Assembly: GCF_041080655.1 (NCBI RefSeq)
Contig: NZ_CP163526.1
Span: 62,001-126,000 of the forward strand
Direction: 5' to 3'
Length of the DNA: 64,000 nt
Origin: Streptomyces sp. CG4
GTDB taxonomy: Bacteria; Actinomycetota; Actinomycetes; Streptomycetales; Streptomycetaceae
Within the stretch, counting starts at the first letter, position 1, and the number at the start of each line of letters is the position of its first letter. Below, in pieces: positions 53,561-63,145 of the stretch. The position numbers and the translations under genes were made by a program. A model generated the notes under the pieces. That model was not told the origin of the DNA, searched no databases, and worked only from the letters and a program-made list of their open reading frames with translations.

Positions 53561-55396
53561 ATGGCCAGCACCCCCCCTACAACAGCACCCGAACGCACCC
53601 GGCGCCACGGCGACCGGCTGCTGTGGCAGTCGATCCGCCACCGCCGTGCCGCCCTGGTCCTGCTGGCCGCGGGCCTGCTGCTGGAATTGGTGTCCGACCT
53701 GGCACTGCCGCTGGCACTGGCACACGCCCTGGACGCGGTGATCCACGGCAGCCCGACGACCACCGCCCTGATCCTGCTGGCCAGCGCTCTGGCCCTGGCT
53801 GCCGTCTCCGAGATCATGATCCAGCTCGCTGACCCCTACGCCTCTGCCACCGCAGTCGCCGGACTGCGAGGACGTGCCATACGCCACTGGCTGTGTGCCG
53901 GAGCGGGTCTCGCCCACCGGGGACCCTCGGGTGACGTGGTGACGCGCATGGTGGCCAACACCGCCGACACGGCGGGCAGCGCGATGGCGCTGGCTCGGAT
54001 GGCAGCCTCGCTCATCGGTGCGCTGGGCGGGCTGATCGCCCTCGGCCTGGTCGACTTCTGGCTGCCGCTGACGGTGCTGGTCGCCCTGCCCGTGGCTGTC
54101 GCCCTCGTGCGTGCCTTCGCTCGACGCTCAGCGGAACTCGCCGACGACTACCAGCGGTTGCAGGGCGACGTCGTGGGCCGGTTCTTGGAGGCCTTGCGCG
54201 GTGTGCGCACCATCCGGGCATGCGAGAGCGTCGAGCAGGAGGTGGAGCGCTCCCTCGCCCCCCTGCCTGCCTTGCGCCGTGCAGGGGTCGCGGGCTGGAG
54301 GATGCTGGCCCGGATCTCCTGGCAGGCCATGCTGCTGGGCCCGTTCGTGTCCCTCTCGGTGCTCGCCGTCGCCGGATTCGGCGTCAGCGCCGGCCGGGTC
54401 ACGCCCGGACAGCTGGCTGCCGTCAGCTCGTACGCGGGGCTGGTCCTCGGCGCGCTGGAGCACACACGGCTGCTGGCCCGGCTGGCCCGGGCACGAGCCG
54501 CCGCCGGCCGCGTTGCCGAGCTGCTCGCGCTGCCGGGCCAGGCGTACGGCGACCTGGATCTGCCACGTGGAGACGGCACCCTCCAACTCCGCGGAGTAAC
54601 CGTGGAGATGGACGGCCGCCGCATCCTGTCCGACGTCGACCTGGACGTGCCCACGGGGGCATCGCTGGCCCTGGTCGGACGCACCGGCTCCGGAAAGTCC
54701 GCGCTGGCAGCCGTCGCCGGGCGCCTTCTGGAGCCCTCCTGCGGCACCGTCCTGCTCGACGGTGTACCGGTGGAGAGGCTGTCCCGGCGGGCACTGCGGT
54801 CGGCCGTCGGCTACGCCTTCGACCGCCCCGTGCTGCTGGGCGGTACGGTCGCCGGTGCGATAGGCCTGGCCGCCGAGCCCCTGCCAGCCGAGCAGGTGAC
54901 GGCCGGGGCGCGGGCCGCCCACGCCGACGGCTTCATCAGGCGGCTGCCTGCCGGGTACAACAACGCCGTCGACGACACGCCCCTGTCCGGCGGCGAGGCC
55001 CAGCGCCTCGGGCTCGCCCGTGCTTTCGCCCGCGACGCCCGGCTCCTCATCCTGGACGACGCCACCTCCAGCCTGGACACCGCCACCGAGCGCGAGGTGC
55101 AGCGAGCCCTCGACGATCCTGCCCTGTGCCGTACACGGCTGCTGATCGCCCGGCGCCCCGCCACCGCGGCCCGTGCCGACCTCGTGGCCTGGCTTGAGGA
55201 CGGCCGCGTCCGGGCGGTGGCACCCCACGACGACCTGTGGGCGGACTCCGCGTACCGGGCCGTCTTTAATCCCGCCGAGGCACACCCTGCCCAGGAGCAT
55301 CACCCCGCTCAAGAGCACCTGGCATGCACCGGACCCGCCGCCGCGACGACCGGTCAGCGCCCCGCTCACCACGAGGAGTTCACCGATGTCGCTTAA
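53561..55396 (+). CDS. half-ABC exporter 1 of the lanthipeptide operon
   Basis: 611 aa from the ATG at 53561 (a GTG lies 9 nt upstream). It has six predicted spans in the first 300 residues (AALVLLAAGLLLELVSDLAL, MAASLIGALGGLIALGLVDF, ISWQAMLLGPFVSLSVLAVA and others). The ATPase domain has Walker A VGRTGSGKS (about 372), signature LSGGEAQRLGLARA and Walker B LLILDDATSSLDTA. Two catalytic details are degenerate: the Q-loop reads VGYAFDRPVLLGG without Gln, and the H-loop His is Arg (LLIARRPATAARAD). It probably forms a heterodimer with the next protein, in which this site binds but hardly cleaves ATP. The tail has PAQEHHPAQEH repeats. Confidence 0.85.
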   Translation: MASTPPTTAPERTRRHGDRLLWQSIRHRRAALVLLAAGLLLELVSDLALPLALAHALDAVIHGSPTTTALILLASALALAAVSEIMIQLADPYASATAVAGLRGRAIRHWLCAGAGLAHRGPSGDVVTRMVANTADTAGSAMALARMAASLIGALGGLIALGLVDFWLPLTVLVALPVAVALVRAFARRSAELADDYQRLQGDVVGRFLEALRGVRTIRACESVEQEVERSLAPLPALRRAGVAGWRMLARISWQAMLLGPFVSLSVLAVAGFGVSAGRVTPGQLAAVSSYAGLVLGALEHTRLLARLARARAAAGRVAELLALPGQAYGDLDLPRGDGTLQLRGVTVEMDGRRILSDVDLDVPTGASLALVGRTGSGKSALAAVAGRLLEPSCGTVLLDGVPVERLSRRALRSAVGYAFDRPVLLGGTVAGAIGLAAEPLPAEQVTAGARAAHADGFIRRLPAGYNNAVDDTPLSGGEAQRLGLARAFARDARLLILDDATSSLDTATEREVQRALDDPALCRTRLLIARRPATAARADLVAWLEDGRVRAVAPHDDLWADSAYRAVFNPAEAHPAQEHHPAQEHLACTGPAAATTGQRPAHHEEFTDVA

Positions 55397-57149
55397 ACCC
55401 ACCCCTGCCTGGAAGTTGGTCCGCGAAGAACTGACACACAACCGTCCGGCGCTGCGTCGCCTCGCCGCGTGGTCGGCGCTGTCCGTGCTGCCCGTCCTGG
55501 CGGAAGGGCGTGTGGTCCAGCTCGCCGGTGACCGCGGCTTTCTTGCCGGAGCCCCGTGGACGGGCATGGCCTACCTCACCCTGGCCGTCGCCGCCTTCGC
55601 CATCGGGGCGCTGGCCACCCGCTGCACGCTCGCCTCCCTGGCGGACGTCGTCGAGCCGTTGCGGGACCGGCTCATGCGCAGGGTGGTCACCGGTGAACTG
55701 CACCGTGCAGTGACCGGTCGCGGCCGGCTGGACCCCGCCGCGGCGGCACGGCTTACCGCGCAGATCGAGGTCGTACGCGACCTGCTGGGCGGATTGCTGG
55801 CCACCGTGCTGTCACTGGTGTTCAGCTTGGCCGCCGTCGCCCTCGGGCTGTTCGCGCTGCACCCACTGCTCGCCGCCCTGATCACCGTCCCAGTCCTCGT
55901 GTCACTGGTGCTGTTCGGCTCGCTCTTGCCCCTCCTGCACACCCGGCAGTGGCACGTGCTGCGGGCAGAGGAACATGTCAGCGCGGTCATTACTCAGGCG
56001 GTGGAGGGCACCCGAGACGCCATCGCCTGCGGGGCCGAGGAGCGGCTCGCCGCTGAGGTAGAGGCAGCCGTGGACCAGCAGGCGGCCAGCGAGCGGGGGC
56101 TGGCCCGGGTCCAAGCCCTGCGCACCGCCGCGCTGGCGATCGGGCTTTACATGCCGCCGCTGCTGCTCGTCGCCGTCGCCGAGGGGCTGCGCGCGCGTGG
56201 CGTCACCACCGGCGCGCTGCTCGGTGCCGGAACGTACATCCTCGGCGGCGTCACGCCCGCGCTGCGCCGCTTCACGGGCGCTGTCGGCTCCTCCGGCCTG
56301 AAACTGACCGTCGTCCTGAAGAACGTGACCACCGCCGGTCACCGGCCGGTCTCCACCCGCGCCGCACAAGACGCCCGCACGGCGCCCGTCCCTCGGGGGA
56401 GCGAGCTGGAACTGCGGGAGGTGTCCTTCGCCTACGGGCCGCACGCGCGCGTGGTCGACGGGCTGAGCCTGCGACTCGAACCCGGCAGTCGCCTCGCCGT
56501 CGTGGGTCCGAGCGGTGCAGGCAAGTCGACTCTGGCCGATCTCATGACCGGCGTCCTCGCCCCTGACACCGGACGGGTTCTCCTGGGAGGTGTTCCCACG
56601 TGCGTCCTGTCTGGACAGGTCCGGCGCGATCACATCGCGGTGGTGCCCCAGGAGGCGTACGTCTTCGCCGGAACGCTGCGCGACAACCTCACCTATCTGG
56701 TCCAGGACGCGACCGACCGCGACATCGACGCCGCTGTCTCCCGCTTCGAGCTGACGTCAGTGGCGGCCCGGATCGGCGGATACGACACGCCGTTCGACCC
56801 GCACAGCCTGTCCGCCGGCGAACGGCAGCTGGTGTCGCTGGCCCGCGCCGACCTCCAGGGTGCTCCCCTCACTGTCCTCGACGAGGCGACCAGCGCGCTC
56901 GACGCCGCCACCGAGGCCCGCGTGGAGGAGGCCTTGCGCGCACGGGGAGGCACGGTTGTGGTGATCGCCCATCGCATCAGCTCCGCCCTACGCGCCGACA
57001 CTGTCCTCGTCCTGGACGCCGATCGGTCCGACATCGGCACCCACGGCGAACTGCTGACCCGTTGCCCTTTGTACGCCGATCTCGTCGGCCACTGGTACGG
57101 CAGCCGCCCGGAACCGGCCGAGGCCGCCGCCCTGCCCGTGGCCTCTTGA
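55386..57149 (+). CDS. half-ABC exporter 2 of the lanthipeptide operon
   Basis: 587 aa. The ATG lies 11 bp inside the previous gene. The membrane domain has spans such as MAYLTLAVAAFAIGALATR, LLATVLSLVFSLAAVALGLF and ALITVPVLVSLVLFGSLLPL. The ATPase domain is fully equipped: Walker A GPSGAGKSTLADLM (about 373), Q-loop IAVVPQEAYVFAGTLRDNL, signature LSAGERQLVSLARA, Walker B LTVLDEATSALDAATEARV and H-loop VVVIAHRISSAL. Paired with the degenerate half exporter, it supplies the active ATP site. No peptidase C39 domain is present, so leader removal must be done by another protein. Confidence 0.87.
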   Translation: MSLKPTPAWKLVREELTHNRPALRRLAAWSALSVLPVLAEGRVVQLAGDRGFLAGAPWTGMAYLTLAVAAFAIGALATRCTLASLADVVEPLRDRLMRRVVTGELHRAVTGRGRLDPAAAARLTAQIEVVRDLLGGLLATVLSLVFSLAAVALGLFALHPLLAALITVPVLVSLVLFGSLLPLLHTRQWHVLRAEEHVSAVITQAVEGTRDAIACGAEERLAAEVEAAVDQQAASERGLARVQALRTAALAIGLYMPPLLLVAVAEGLRARGVTTGALLGAGTYILGGVTPALRRFTGAVGSSGLKLTVVLKNVTTAGHRPVSTRAAQDARTAPVPRGSELELREVSFAYGPHARVVDGLSLRLEPGSRLAVVGPSGAGKSTLADLMTGVLAPDTGRVLLGGVPTCVLSGQVRRDHIAVVPQEAYVFAGTLRDNLTYLVQDATDRDIDAAVSRFELTSVAARIGGYDTPFDPHSLSAGERQLVSLARADLQGAPLTVLDEATSALDAATEARVEEALRARGGTVVVIAHRISSALRADTVLVLDADRSDIGTHGELLTRCPLYADLVGHWYGSRPEPAEAAALPVAS

Positions 57150-57217
57150 CCACCCGTTCGCCCATCGCACGGCGCCCGTCACGCCGTACCTCACCACCCC
57201 ACACCGCAGAGGATTCC

Positions 57218-59365
57218 ATGACCACGGCCTCCCCCGACCGACCGGCGCCGACCTATCCAAAGGCCCTTCGCCTGGACCTGGTCGACATCGTCCACCAGCG
57301 TCAGGTCCCCGACCCCTACCGCTGGTTGGAGGATCCCGTGTCCTCGGCTACCGGGCAGTGGTTGGATGCGCAGGACGAACTCTTCGCCACAACCCGCGGT
57401 ACCTGGCCGCACCTTGGGTACTTCACCGAACGGCTCACTGCCCTCTCCGCCGTCCCCATGTCCGGGCCGCCCACCTGGCGCGGCGGACGACGCTTCATCA
57501 AGCGCTATGTTCCCGGCCAGCAGCAACCCGCGATCCACGTCACCGATCCGGGCGGCGACGAACGCGTCCTGCTGGACCCGCTCGTCCTCGACCCCTCGGG
57601 GCGCACCACGCTCGCCCGCTGGCACCCCTCCCCCGACGGCAGCCTCGTCGCCTACCAGACCGAGCGCAACGGGACCGAGAACTGTGTGCTGCACGTCGTC
57701 GAGACGGATACCGGCCGGCTCGTCGACGGGCCCATCGACCGCTGCCGCTACTCGCCCGTCGTCTGGCTGCCGGACGGGAAATCCTTCTATTACGTGCGCA
57801 GCACGGCCGACGCGCCGGCCGGCGCGGGTTCCTCCCACCGCCGCGTCCGGCTGCACCACGTCGGACGGGACCCCGAGGACGACATCCTCGTCTTCGGCGC
57901 GGGCCACGACCCGCGCAGCTCCTTCGCTGTGTCGCTCACCAGCGACGGCCGCTGGCTGATCATCTCCTCCACCATCGGGACCGCGCCGTACAACCAGACG
58001 TGGCTGGCCGACCTGCACTCCTCGTCTCCCGAAACGCCGGACTTCCGGCCTGTACAGCCCTCTGCGCATGCCCAGACGATGCCGCAGATCGGGCCGGACG
58101 GGCGGCTCTACCTGCTGACAGACCTCGATGCACCTCGGGGCAGGTTGTGTGTCGCCGATCCCGCGGCCCCCCAGGCGTGGACAGAACTGCTGCCCGAGGA
58201 CCCTGAGGCCGTGCTCGGCGGCGTCCTGTTCCTGGACTCCCCGGCTCTGGCCGCCCCGCAGCTGGTCGCGGTCCGACAGCGCCACACCACCGCCGAGTTG
58301 ACCCTCCACGCGCTGGACACCGGCACACCGACCGGCACCGTGCCGCTTCCCAGTCCGGGCACACTGGCCGGTGTCTCACAGCGCGAGGACAACGGACACG
58401 AACTGTGGATCGGCTACACCAACCACACGACCCCGGCCCGCATCCTCCACTACGACGCACACACCGGTCGCACCCTGCCCTTTACCGACCCGTCCCGCCG
58501 GGAGCAGGTCGCCCGTGTGCACAGCCGGCAGGTGACCTATCTGTCCCACGACGGCACCGAAGTCGACATGCTGATCATCGCCCCGGTCTCCACCACGGCA
58601 CCCGCCGGCACCGCCCCGGTACCGGATGCCGGATGCCGGCCCGACCGGCCCCGCCCGACCATCCTGTATGGCTACGGGGGCTTCGGCCTGCCGATGGCAC
58701 CCCAGTACTCCCCTGACATCCTCGCCTGGGTCGAGGCGGGCGGCGTCTACGCCATCGCCTCGGTCCGAGGCGGCGGCGAGCGCGGCGAGCAGTGGCACCG
58801 CGCGGGCATGGGCGCGGACAAGCAGAACACCTTCGACGACTTCCACGCCGCCGCCGAATACCTCATTGCCCATGGCTGGACCACTGCGAGCCAGCTCGGC
58901 ATCCACGGCACGTCCAACGGAGGACTGCTCGTCGGGGCGGCCCTCACCCAGCGCCCCGACCTCTATCGCGCCGTCGTCTGCTCCGATGCCCTGCTGGACA
59001 TGGCGCGCTACGAGAAAACCGGTCTGGGCCCCACCTGGACCCAGGAATACGGCACCGCCGACGACCCGGAGCAGCTCGACTGGCTCCTGTCCTATTCCCC
59101 CTACCACCATGTGACCCAAGAAACGCGCTATCCCTCCGTCCTGTTCACGGTGTCCGACGAGGACACCCGGGTCGATCCGTCACACACCCGCAAAATGTGC
59201 GCAGCACTGCAGCACGCCACCACCTCCCCTTCCCACGACCGCCCTGTCCTGCTACGTCGCGAAGCCGGCGCCGGTCACGGAGCACGCTCCGTCGGCCGGA
59301 GCATCGGCCAGAGCGCCGACACGCTAGCCTTCCTCGCCGCCCAACTGGGTCTTCCGCACGGCTAA
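57218..59365 (+). CDS. prolyl oligopeptidase (S9A), likely lanthipeptide leader protease
   Basis: 715 aa from the ATG at 57218. The N-terminal segment (DIVHQRQVPDPYRWLEDPVS) and seven-bladed propeller (about 75-440) match S9A enzymes. The catalytic alpha/beta domain has TILYGYGGFGLPMAPQYSP, SVRGGGERGEQWHRAGMGAD, the nucleophile Ser566 in GIHGTSNGGLLVGAAL, Asp in DEDTRVDPSHTRK and His in EAGAGHGARS. There is no signal peptide, so it acts in the cytoplasm, cutting after proline. A similar enzyme, FlaP, trims class III leaders in the flavipeptin system. All four precursors here have Pro18 just ahead of the core. It lies 68 bp after the exporter pair. Confidence 0.88.
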   Translation: MTTASPDRPAPTYPKALRLDLVDIVHQRQVPDPYRWLEDPVSSATGQWLDAQDELFATTRGTWPHLGYFTERLTALSAVPMSGPPTWRGGRRFIKRYVPGQQQPAIHVTDPGGDERVLLDPLVLDPSGRTTLARWHPSPDGSLVAYQTERNGTENCVLHVVETDTGRLVDGPIDRCRYSPVVWLPDGKSFYYVRSTADAPAGAGSSHRRVRLHHVGRDPEDDILVFGAGHDPRSSFAVSLTSDGRWLIISSTIGTAPYNQTWLADLHSSSPETPDFRPVQPSAHAQTMPQIGPDGRLYLLTDLDAPRGRLCVADPAAPQAWTELLPEDPEAVLGGVLFLDSPALAAPQLVAVRQRHTTAELTLHALDTGTPTGTVPLPSPGTLAGVSQREDNGHELWIGYTNHTTPARILHYDAHTGRTLPFTDPSRREQVARVHSRQVTYLSHDGTEVDMLIIAPVSTTAPAGTAPVPDAGCRPDRPRPTILYGYGGFGLPMAPQYSPDILAWVEAGGVYAIASVRGGGERGEQWHRAGMGADKQNTFDDFHAAAEYLIAHGWTTASQLGIHGTSNGGLLVGAALTQRPDLYRAVVCSDALLDMARYEKTGLGPTWTQEYGTADDPEQLDWLLSYSPYHHVTQETRYPSVLFTVSDEDTRVDPSHTRKMCAALQHATTSPSHDRPVLLRREAGAGHGARSVGRSIGQSADTLAFLAAQLGLPHG

Positions 59366-59721
59366 TCCCTCCAGCCATAAGAGACCAGACATCGAAACAG
59401 CCGATGCCGCTGAAGCGGCTTCGAGGCCTGCGGCGCGGCGTCCGCCGTCCTTGAAACACACACTGCTGCAGTGAACCGCCGACTTGTATGGGGGCAGCGG
59501 GACGCGGTCGGGTTGGCCGCTCGTAGCGTGCCGTAGGACGCCGGGCCGGGTGACTCGTGAACCGTCTGCCGCTCTTCGGGGCTGGCTCTCCCGGGGCATG
59601 TCGCCGGTCCGGTGTCCGCCCGCGGTCCGACTCAACAGAGGCGTGTCCCAGCCGGTTGGTTCCGGAAGTCGGCGTGTCGGCCGTGGATGCCCTGTCGTCC
59701 GACCGTGAGGAACGCTGTCCC
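59366..59721. other. gap between protease gene and IS110-type element
   Basis: About 355 bp. No gene is supported. It must contain the end of the lanthipeptide operon and the left end of the IS110-type element. IS110 elements lack long inverted repeats, so the border cannot be set by eye. Confidence 0.4.
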
Positions 59722-60718
59722 GTGATACTGCTCGGTGTCGACCCACACAAGTCCACCCACACCGCCACCGCCGTCGAGCCGGAATCAAACCAGCAGGTCG
59801 GGGCGATGCGGATCGAGGCAAGCCTGACGCACTACCGGCGGCTCCTGTCCTGGGCCAAGCGGTGGCCGCAGCGGAAGTGGGCTGTGGAGAACGCCAACGG
59901 ATTGGGTCGGCATCTCGCTCAGTGGCTCATCGCCCGCGGCGAGAGCGTCGTCGACGTGCCTGCCGCGGCGACCAGCCGGGTGCGCGAACTCTCCCGCGGC
60001 GGACGGCGCAAGAACGACCAGATCGACGCCGCGGCCGCGGCCACCGTCGCCTATCTGCAGGGAGACGGACGGAATGTCGAACCCGAGGACCACACCACGG
60101 CACTGGCGCTCCTGGACGAACGGCGTGTGAACCTGGCCCAGGGTCGGGTCCGCACGGTCAACCAACTCCACGCGCTGCTGCGAACTGCTGCGGTCCGTCC
60201 ATCCCGTCGGCGACGTCGAGACCGTCCGCAAGGACATCGCCTGGGATCTGGTCGCCGAGATCCGGAAGCTGGATAAGCAGCTGACGGACAACGCTGCCCG
60301 GATGCAGAGCCTTGTGGAGGCATCGGGCAGCGCGTTGATGGACACCCCGGGCATCGGGCCAGTCATGGCCGCCCGGCTGATCGGCCGCACCCGATGGGCT
60401 CACCGATTCCCCACCTCTGCCGCGTTCGCGAACTACGCCGGTGCCGCCCCGGTGGAGATCGCCAGCGCGGACAAGGCCCGCCACCGGCTCTCCCGCTCCG
60501 GCGACCGCCAGCTCAACTCTGTCCTCCACACCATCGCAGTCGTGCAGATACGGATGCCGAAATCACCCGGACACGCCTACTACCAGCGCAAACTCTCCGA
60601 GGGCAAGACGCCGAAGGAAGCAAAGCGGTGCTTGAAACGCCGCTTGGCCGACCACGTGTGGCGCGTCATGATCGCCGACGCACGAAGAGCCAACTGCCTC
60701 CCTGACCGGGCGACTTGA
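59722..60718 (+). pseudogene. IS110-type transposase, one frameshift
   Basis: The GTG at 59722 opens the DEDD domain: VILLGVDPHKSTHTATAVE (Asp), KWAVENANGLGRHLAQWLIA (Glu) and GGRRKNDQIDAAAAATVAYL (Asp-x-x-Asp). Near 60,180 the frame shifts. The linker ELLRSVHPVGDVETVRKD and the C-terminal Transposase_20 domain (GIGPVMAARLIGRTRWAHRF, AAFANYAGAAPVEIASADK with the conserved Ser, PKSPGHAYYQRKLSEGKTPK) follow in the other frame. The lesion separates the two catalytic domains. It belongs to the bridge-RNA-guided DEDD recombinase family. Confidence 0.85.
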
Positions 60719-60784
60719 CAAGACACAGAGGCACCCCGGGTTCGGTAGAGATCTCAGTTGGTGGCTGTGAGCTGGGGTTTCGTG

Positions 60785-61363
60785 GTTGCTCTCCAGCAGG
60801 TCGTCCAGCTGGGGGGTGCCCGGCCCGGAACGGATCGCCACCAGCACCAGCAGCGGCAGCTGCCGGGCCAGCCGCCCGATACGCTGCAGACACATCACGC
60901 TGTGCGGATCCGCCCACTGCGCATCATCGAGCACCAACGCGAGCGGGGACTGTTCACAGTCGTCCTCCACCAGCGCGATCACCTGCTGGACCAGCCCGAT
61001 GTCATCGCCGGCTGCCGGCTGCGCCGTGCCGTCTATCTCGGGGTGGATCTGAACGGCAAGACGTGCACGCTCGGGGTCTGGGCTGCGGCGGTACACCTGA
61101 AGACAGTCCGTGATCGCACTGAACGGCCAGCGGGCCTCCAGCATGTCCGCCGTGCCGCTGTACACCTGCATCTGAAGGCCCCGCAGACGGGCCAGCACGG
61201 CGTTAACCAGCGTGGTCTTGCCGATACCGGCCTCGCCCGTGACGAAGACGACGCCACCCTGCCCGGCCACAGCCCGGCGAGCAGCCTCCACGACCGTGCA
61301 CACCTCATCCTCACGGCCCACCGGCGCCGACGCACCAAGACCGCCTGCGACGCTCGTCGCCAT
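60785..61363 (-). pseudogene. LuxR-type AAA+ regulator truncated by the IS110-type element
   Basis: From the ATG at 61363 (MATSVAGGLGASAPVGREDE) it gives a good AAA-16/LuxR N-terminus: Walker A GGVVFVTGEAGIGKTTLVNA, MLEARWPFSAITDCLQVYRR and Walker B SPLALVLDDAQWADPHSVM, then LPLLVLVAIRSGPGTPQLDD LLES. At about 60,785 sensible coding stops and IS110 flanking sequence begins. The rest, including TPR-like repeats and the C-terminal DNA-binding domain (usually 600 or more residues), is absent. It may once have been a regulator of this region. Confidence 0.75.
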
Positions 61364-61616
61364 GCTGCGAAGTATCCCATCGGGGGCAGTGAATGCGCGC
61401 CGCACGGACCCCCGCGGGCTCGCAGACGGGCCAGGCAGATGGGCACCCGGCCCTACTGGCGGGTTTTTCTGTCAGGTGGCGGATGTTCTGCCCGGCGCAT
61501 CCGGCGAGGGTGGATGTCAGATCAGACGGCCGTGCACCCGCCGGCCGGACCAGACCCGGGACCATCGGCCCGCCGATGCCCGCTTCCCCTCGTTGTCACA
61601 GCAAGGCACCGCTCTC

Positions 61617-61910
61617 ATGTACCACTGGACCGTCACCATCCCCACCATCCGCAGCACCGGCACCGAACCGGTGCACGGCAGCCAGACCTGGGTCATCCAC
61701 GCCAACCACCAGCAGCAGGCTCGCGAACTCGCCCTGGCCAATGCCTCCACCCCTGACGCAGTACGCCACCGGCGCCAAGCGGCGATAGACGCCACCCGCG
61801 TCGAGGTCACCCCCTGGCGCAGCATCGGCTCTTCCCGCTGGTCCGCTGACCTCCCCGCCATCTGTGTCGCTATGTCCTCGCCCTCTCACCCCCGCATGGT
61901 TGCACGTTGA
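61617..61910 (+). CDS. small hypothetical protein (97 aa)
   Basis: MYHWTVTIPTIRSTGTEPVH opens a short beta-rich protein. It continues GSQTWVIHANHQQQARELAL ANASTPDA and ends with a Trp-containing segment (TRVEVTPWRSIGSSRWSADL). The W-x-V, HANH and helix pattern suggests a single small alpha/beta domain. It has no signal, no known family and no coupled neighbours. The codon bias is normal for the window, so it is likely a real gene. Confidence 0.5.
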   Translation: MYHWTVTIPTIRSTGTEPVHGSQTWVIHANHQQQARELALANASTPDAVRHRRQAAIDATRVEVTPWRSIGSSRWSADLPAICVAMSSPSHPRMVAR

Positions 61911-62101
61911 ACCAGTATCACGGCAGCACGTACCCCTTCATGGGACGAAGTGTTGAGCTGCGCATGTTCGAATCCAGCGAATCCGCTGACTACGGGTCCG
62001 GCCCTTACTGCGCCGCGTATCCAGGACGTCCCCGCACCACCGGCGCTCTCCTCTCCGCCGCGCCGGTACCCGCTCGCGTTGCCTCGCCGCGGCGGTGACG
62101 C

Positions 62102-62983
62102 ATGTCGATACGACGCCTGGCCTACTTCCTCGCGGTGATCGATCACGGGTCTTTCACCCGCGCGGCCGCAGAACTGTTCGTCTCCCAGTCCGCGCTCTCG
62201 CACCAGATGCAGGCACTCGAACGCGAGGTGGGAACACCACTGCTGAACCGGCTGCCGCACGGCGTGGAACCCACCACCGCCGGAGAAGTTTTCGCTACCC
62301 ACGCCAGGAAGGCTGTGGCCAGCATCGAACGCGGACACGCCACCGCGAGGGCCGCCGGCCGGCAGCGGCCGGCCGACATCCGACTGGGCATGCTGCCCTG
62401 GCTCGGCACCCCCCTGCTACGGCCCTGCGCCCAACGCTGGCTGGCCGAACACCCCGACGCACCACTGACCATCAGACACTTTCCCAACCCGCAACGGCTC
62501 TATTCGGCCCTGAACGCGGGCGAAATCGACGTAGCAGTCGGCCCTCCGCCACAAAGCCAGAGCGGCGACCACGCGTGGATCGGACACGAGGACATCCTGC
62601 TCATCACCCCCGCCGACAGCCCCCTCAGCCACGGCACCCCCCTGGCACACCTGCACAAACGAAGCTGGATCCATTACCCCGACGGCAGCAGCATGGCCGC
62701 CCTGCTCGATGAGGCCTGCCACCAGGCGGGGTTCGCCCCACGTGTCGCCGTCACCGTGCCCGAGGCCAACGCCGCACCGCCCCTCGTAGCAGCCGGTCTG
62801 GGAATCGCCCTGGTCCCCGGACCACTGGCCCGCAAAGCCCCCCATGTACACGCCGTGAAACTGCATCCCCCGCTGCGCCAGCCCCTCGTCGTCACCACCC
62901 CCGCACACCCCTCCGCCCTCGCACAGACGCTGGCCGCGCAGTTGCGCAACACCGCCGCACAAACAGATGAGCATGAGGAATAG
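62102..62983 (+). CDS. LysR-family transcriptional regulator
   Basis: 293 aa. The N-terminal winged helix-turn-helix MSIRRLAYFLAVIDHGSFTR, AAAELFVSQSALSHQMQALE and TPLLNRLPHGVEPTTAGEVF is canonical. The effector domain (about 90-285) follows the periplasmic-binding fold: DIRLGMLPWLGTPLLRPCA, LNAGEIDVAVGPPPQSQSGD, RSWIHYPDGSSMAALLDEAC and APPLVAAGLGIALVPG. LysR proteins usually control the divergently placed gene. Here the divergent upstream neighbour is not obvious, so its target is unknown. Confidence 0.88.
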   Translation: MSIRRLAYFLAVIDHGSFTRAAAELFVSQSALSHQMQALEREVGTPLLNRLPHGVEPTTAGEVFATHARKAVASIERGHATARAAGRQRPADIRLGMLPWLGTPLLRPCAQRWLAEHPDAPLTIRHFPNPQRLYSALNAGEIDVAVGPPPQSQSGDHAWIGHEDILLITPADSPLSHGTPLAHLHKRSWIHYPDGSSMAALLDEACHQAGFAPRVAVTVPEANAAPPLVAAGLGIALVPGPLARKAPHVHAVKLHPPLRQPLVVTTPAHPSALAQTLAAQLRNTAAQTDEHEE

Positions 62984-63145
62984 GGTCGCCCGCGAAGACA
63001 GAGCAACGGCGCCGGTCCATGGTCCGCCGGCGGCGGGCCACGGACCGCAAGAAAGGCGTTCTGGGACAAGTACGGGCACAAGCTGTACCGTCCTGGCCGC
63101 CGTCATCGACTGCAGCACACGCTGACGCCACTGGTATGACGCCGA

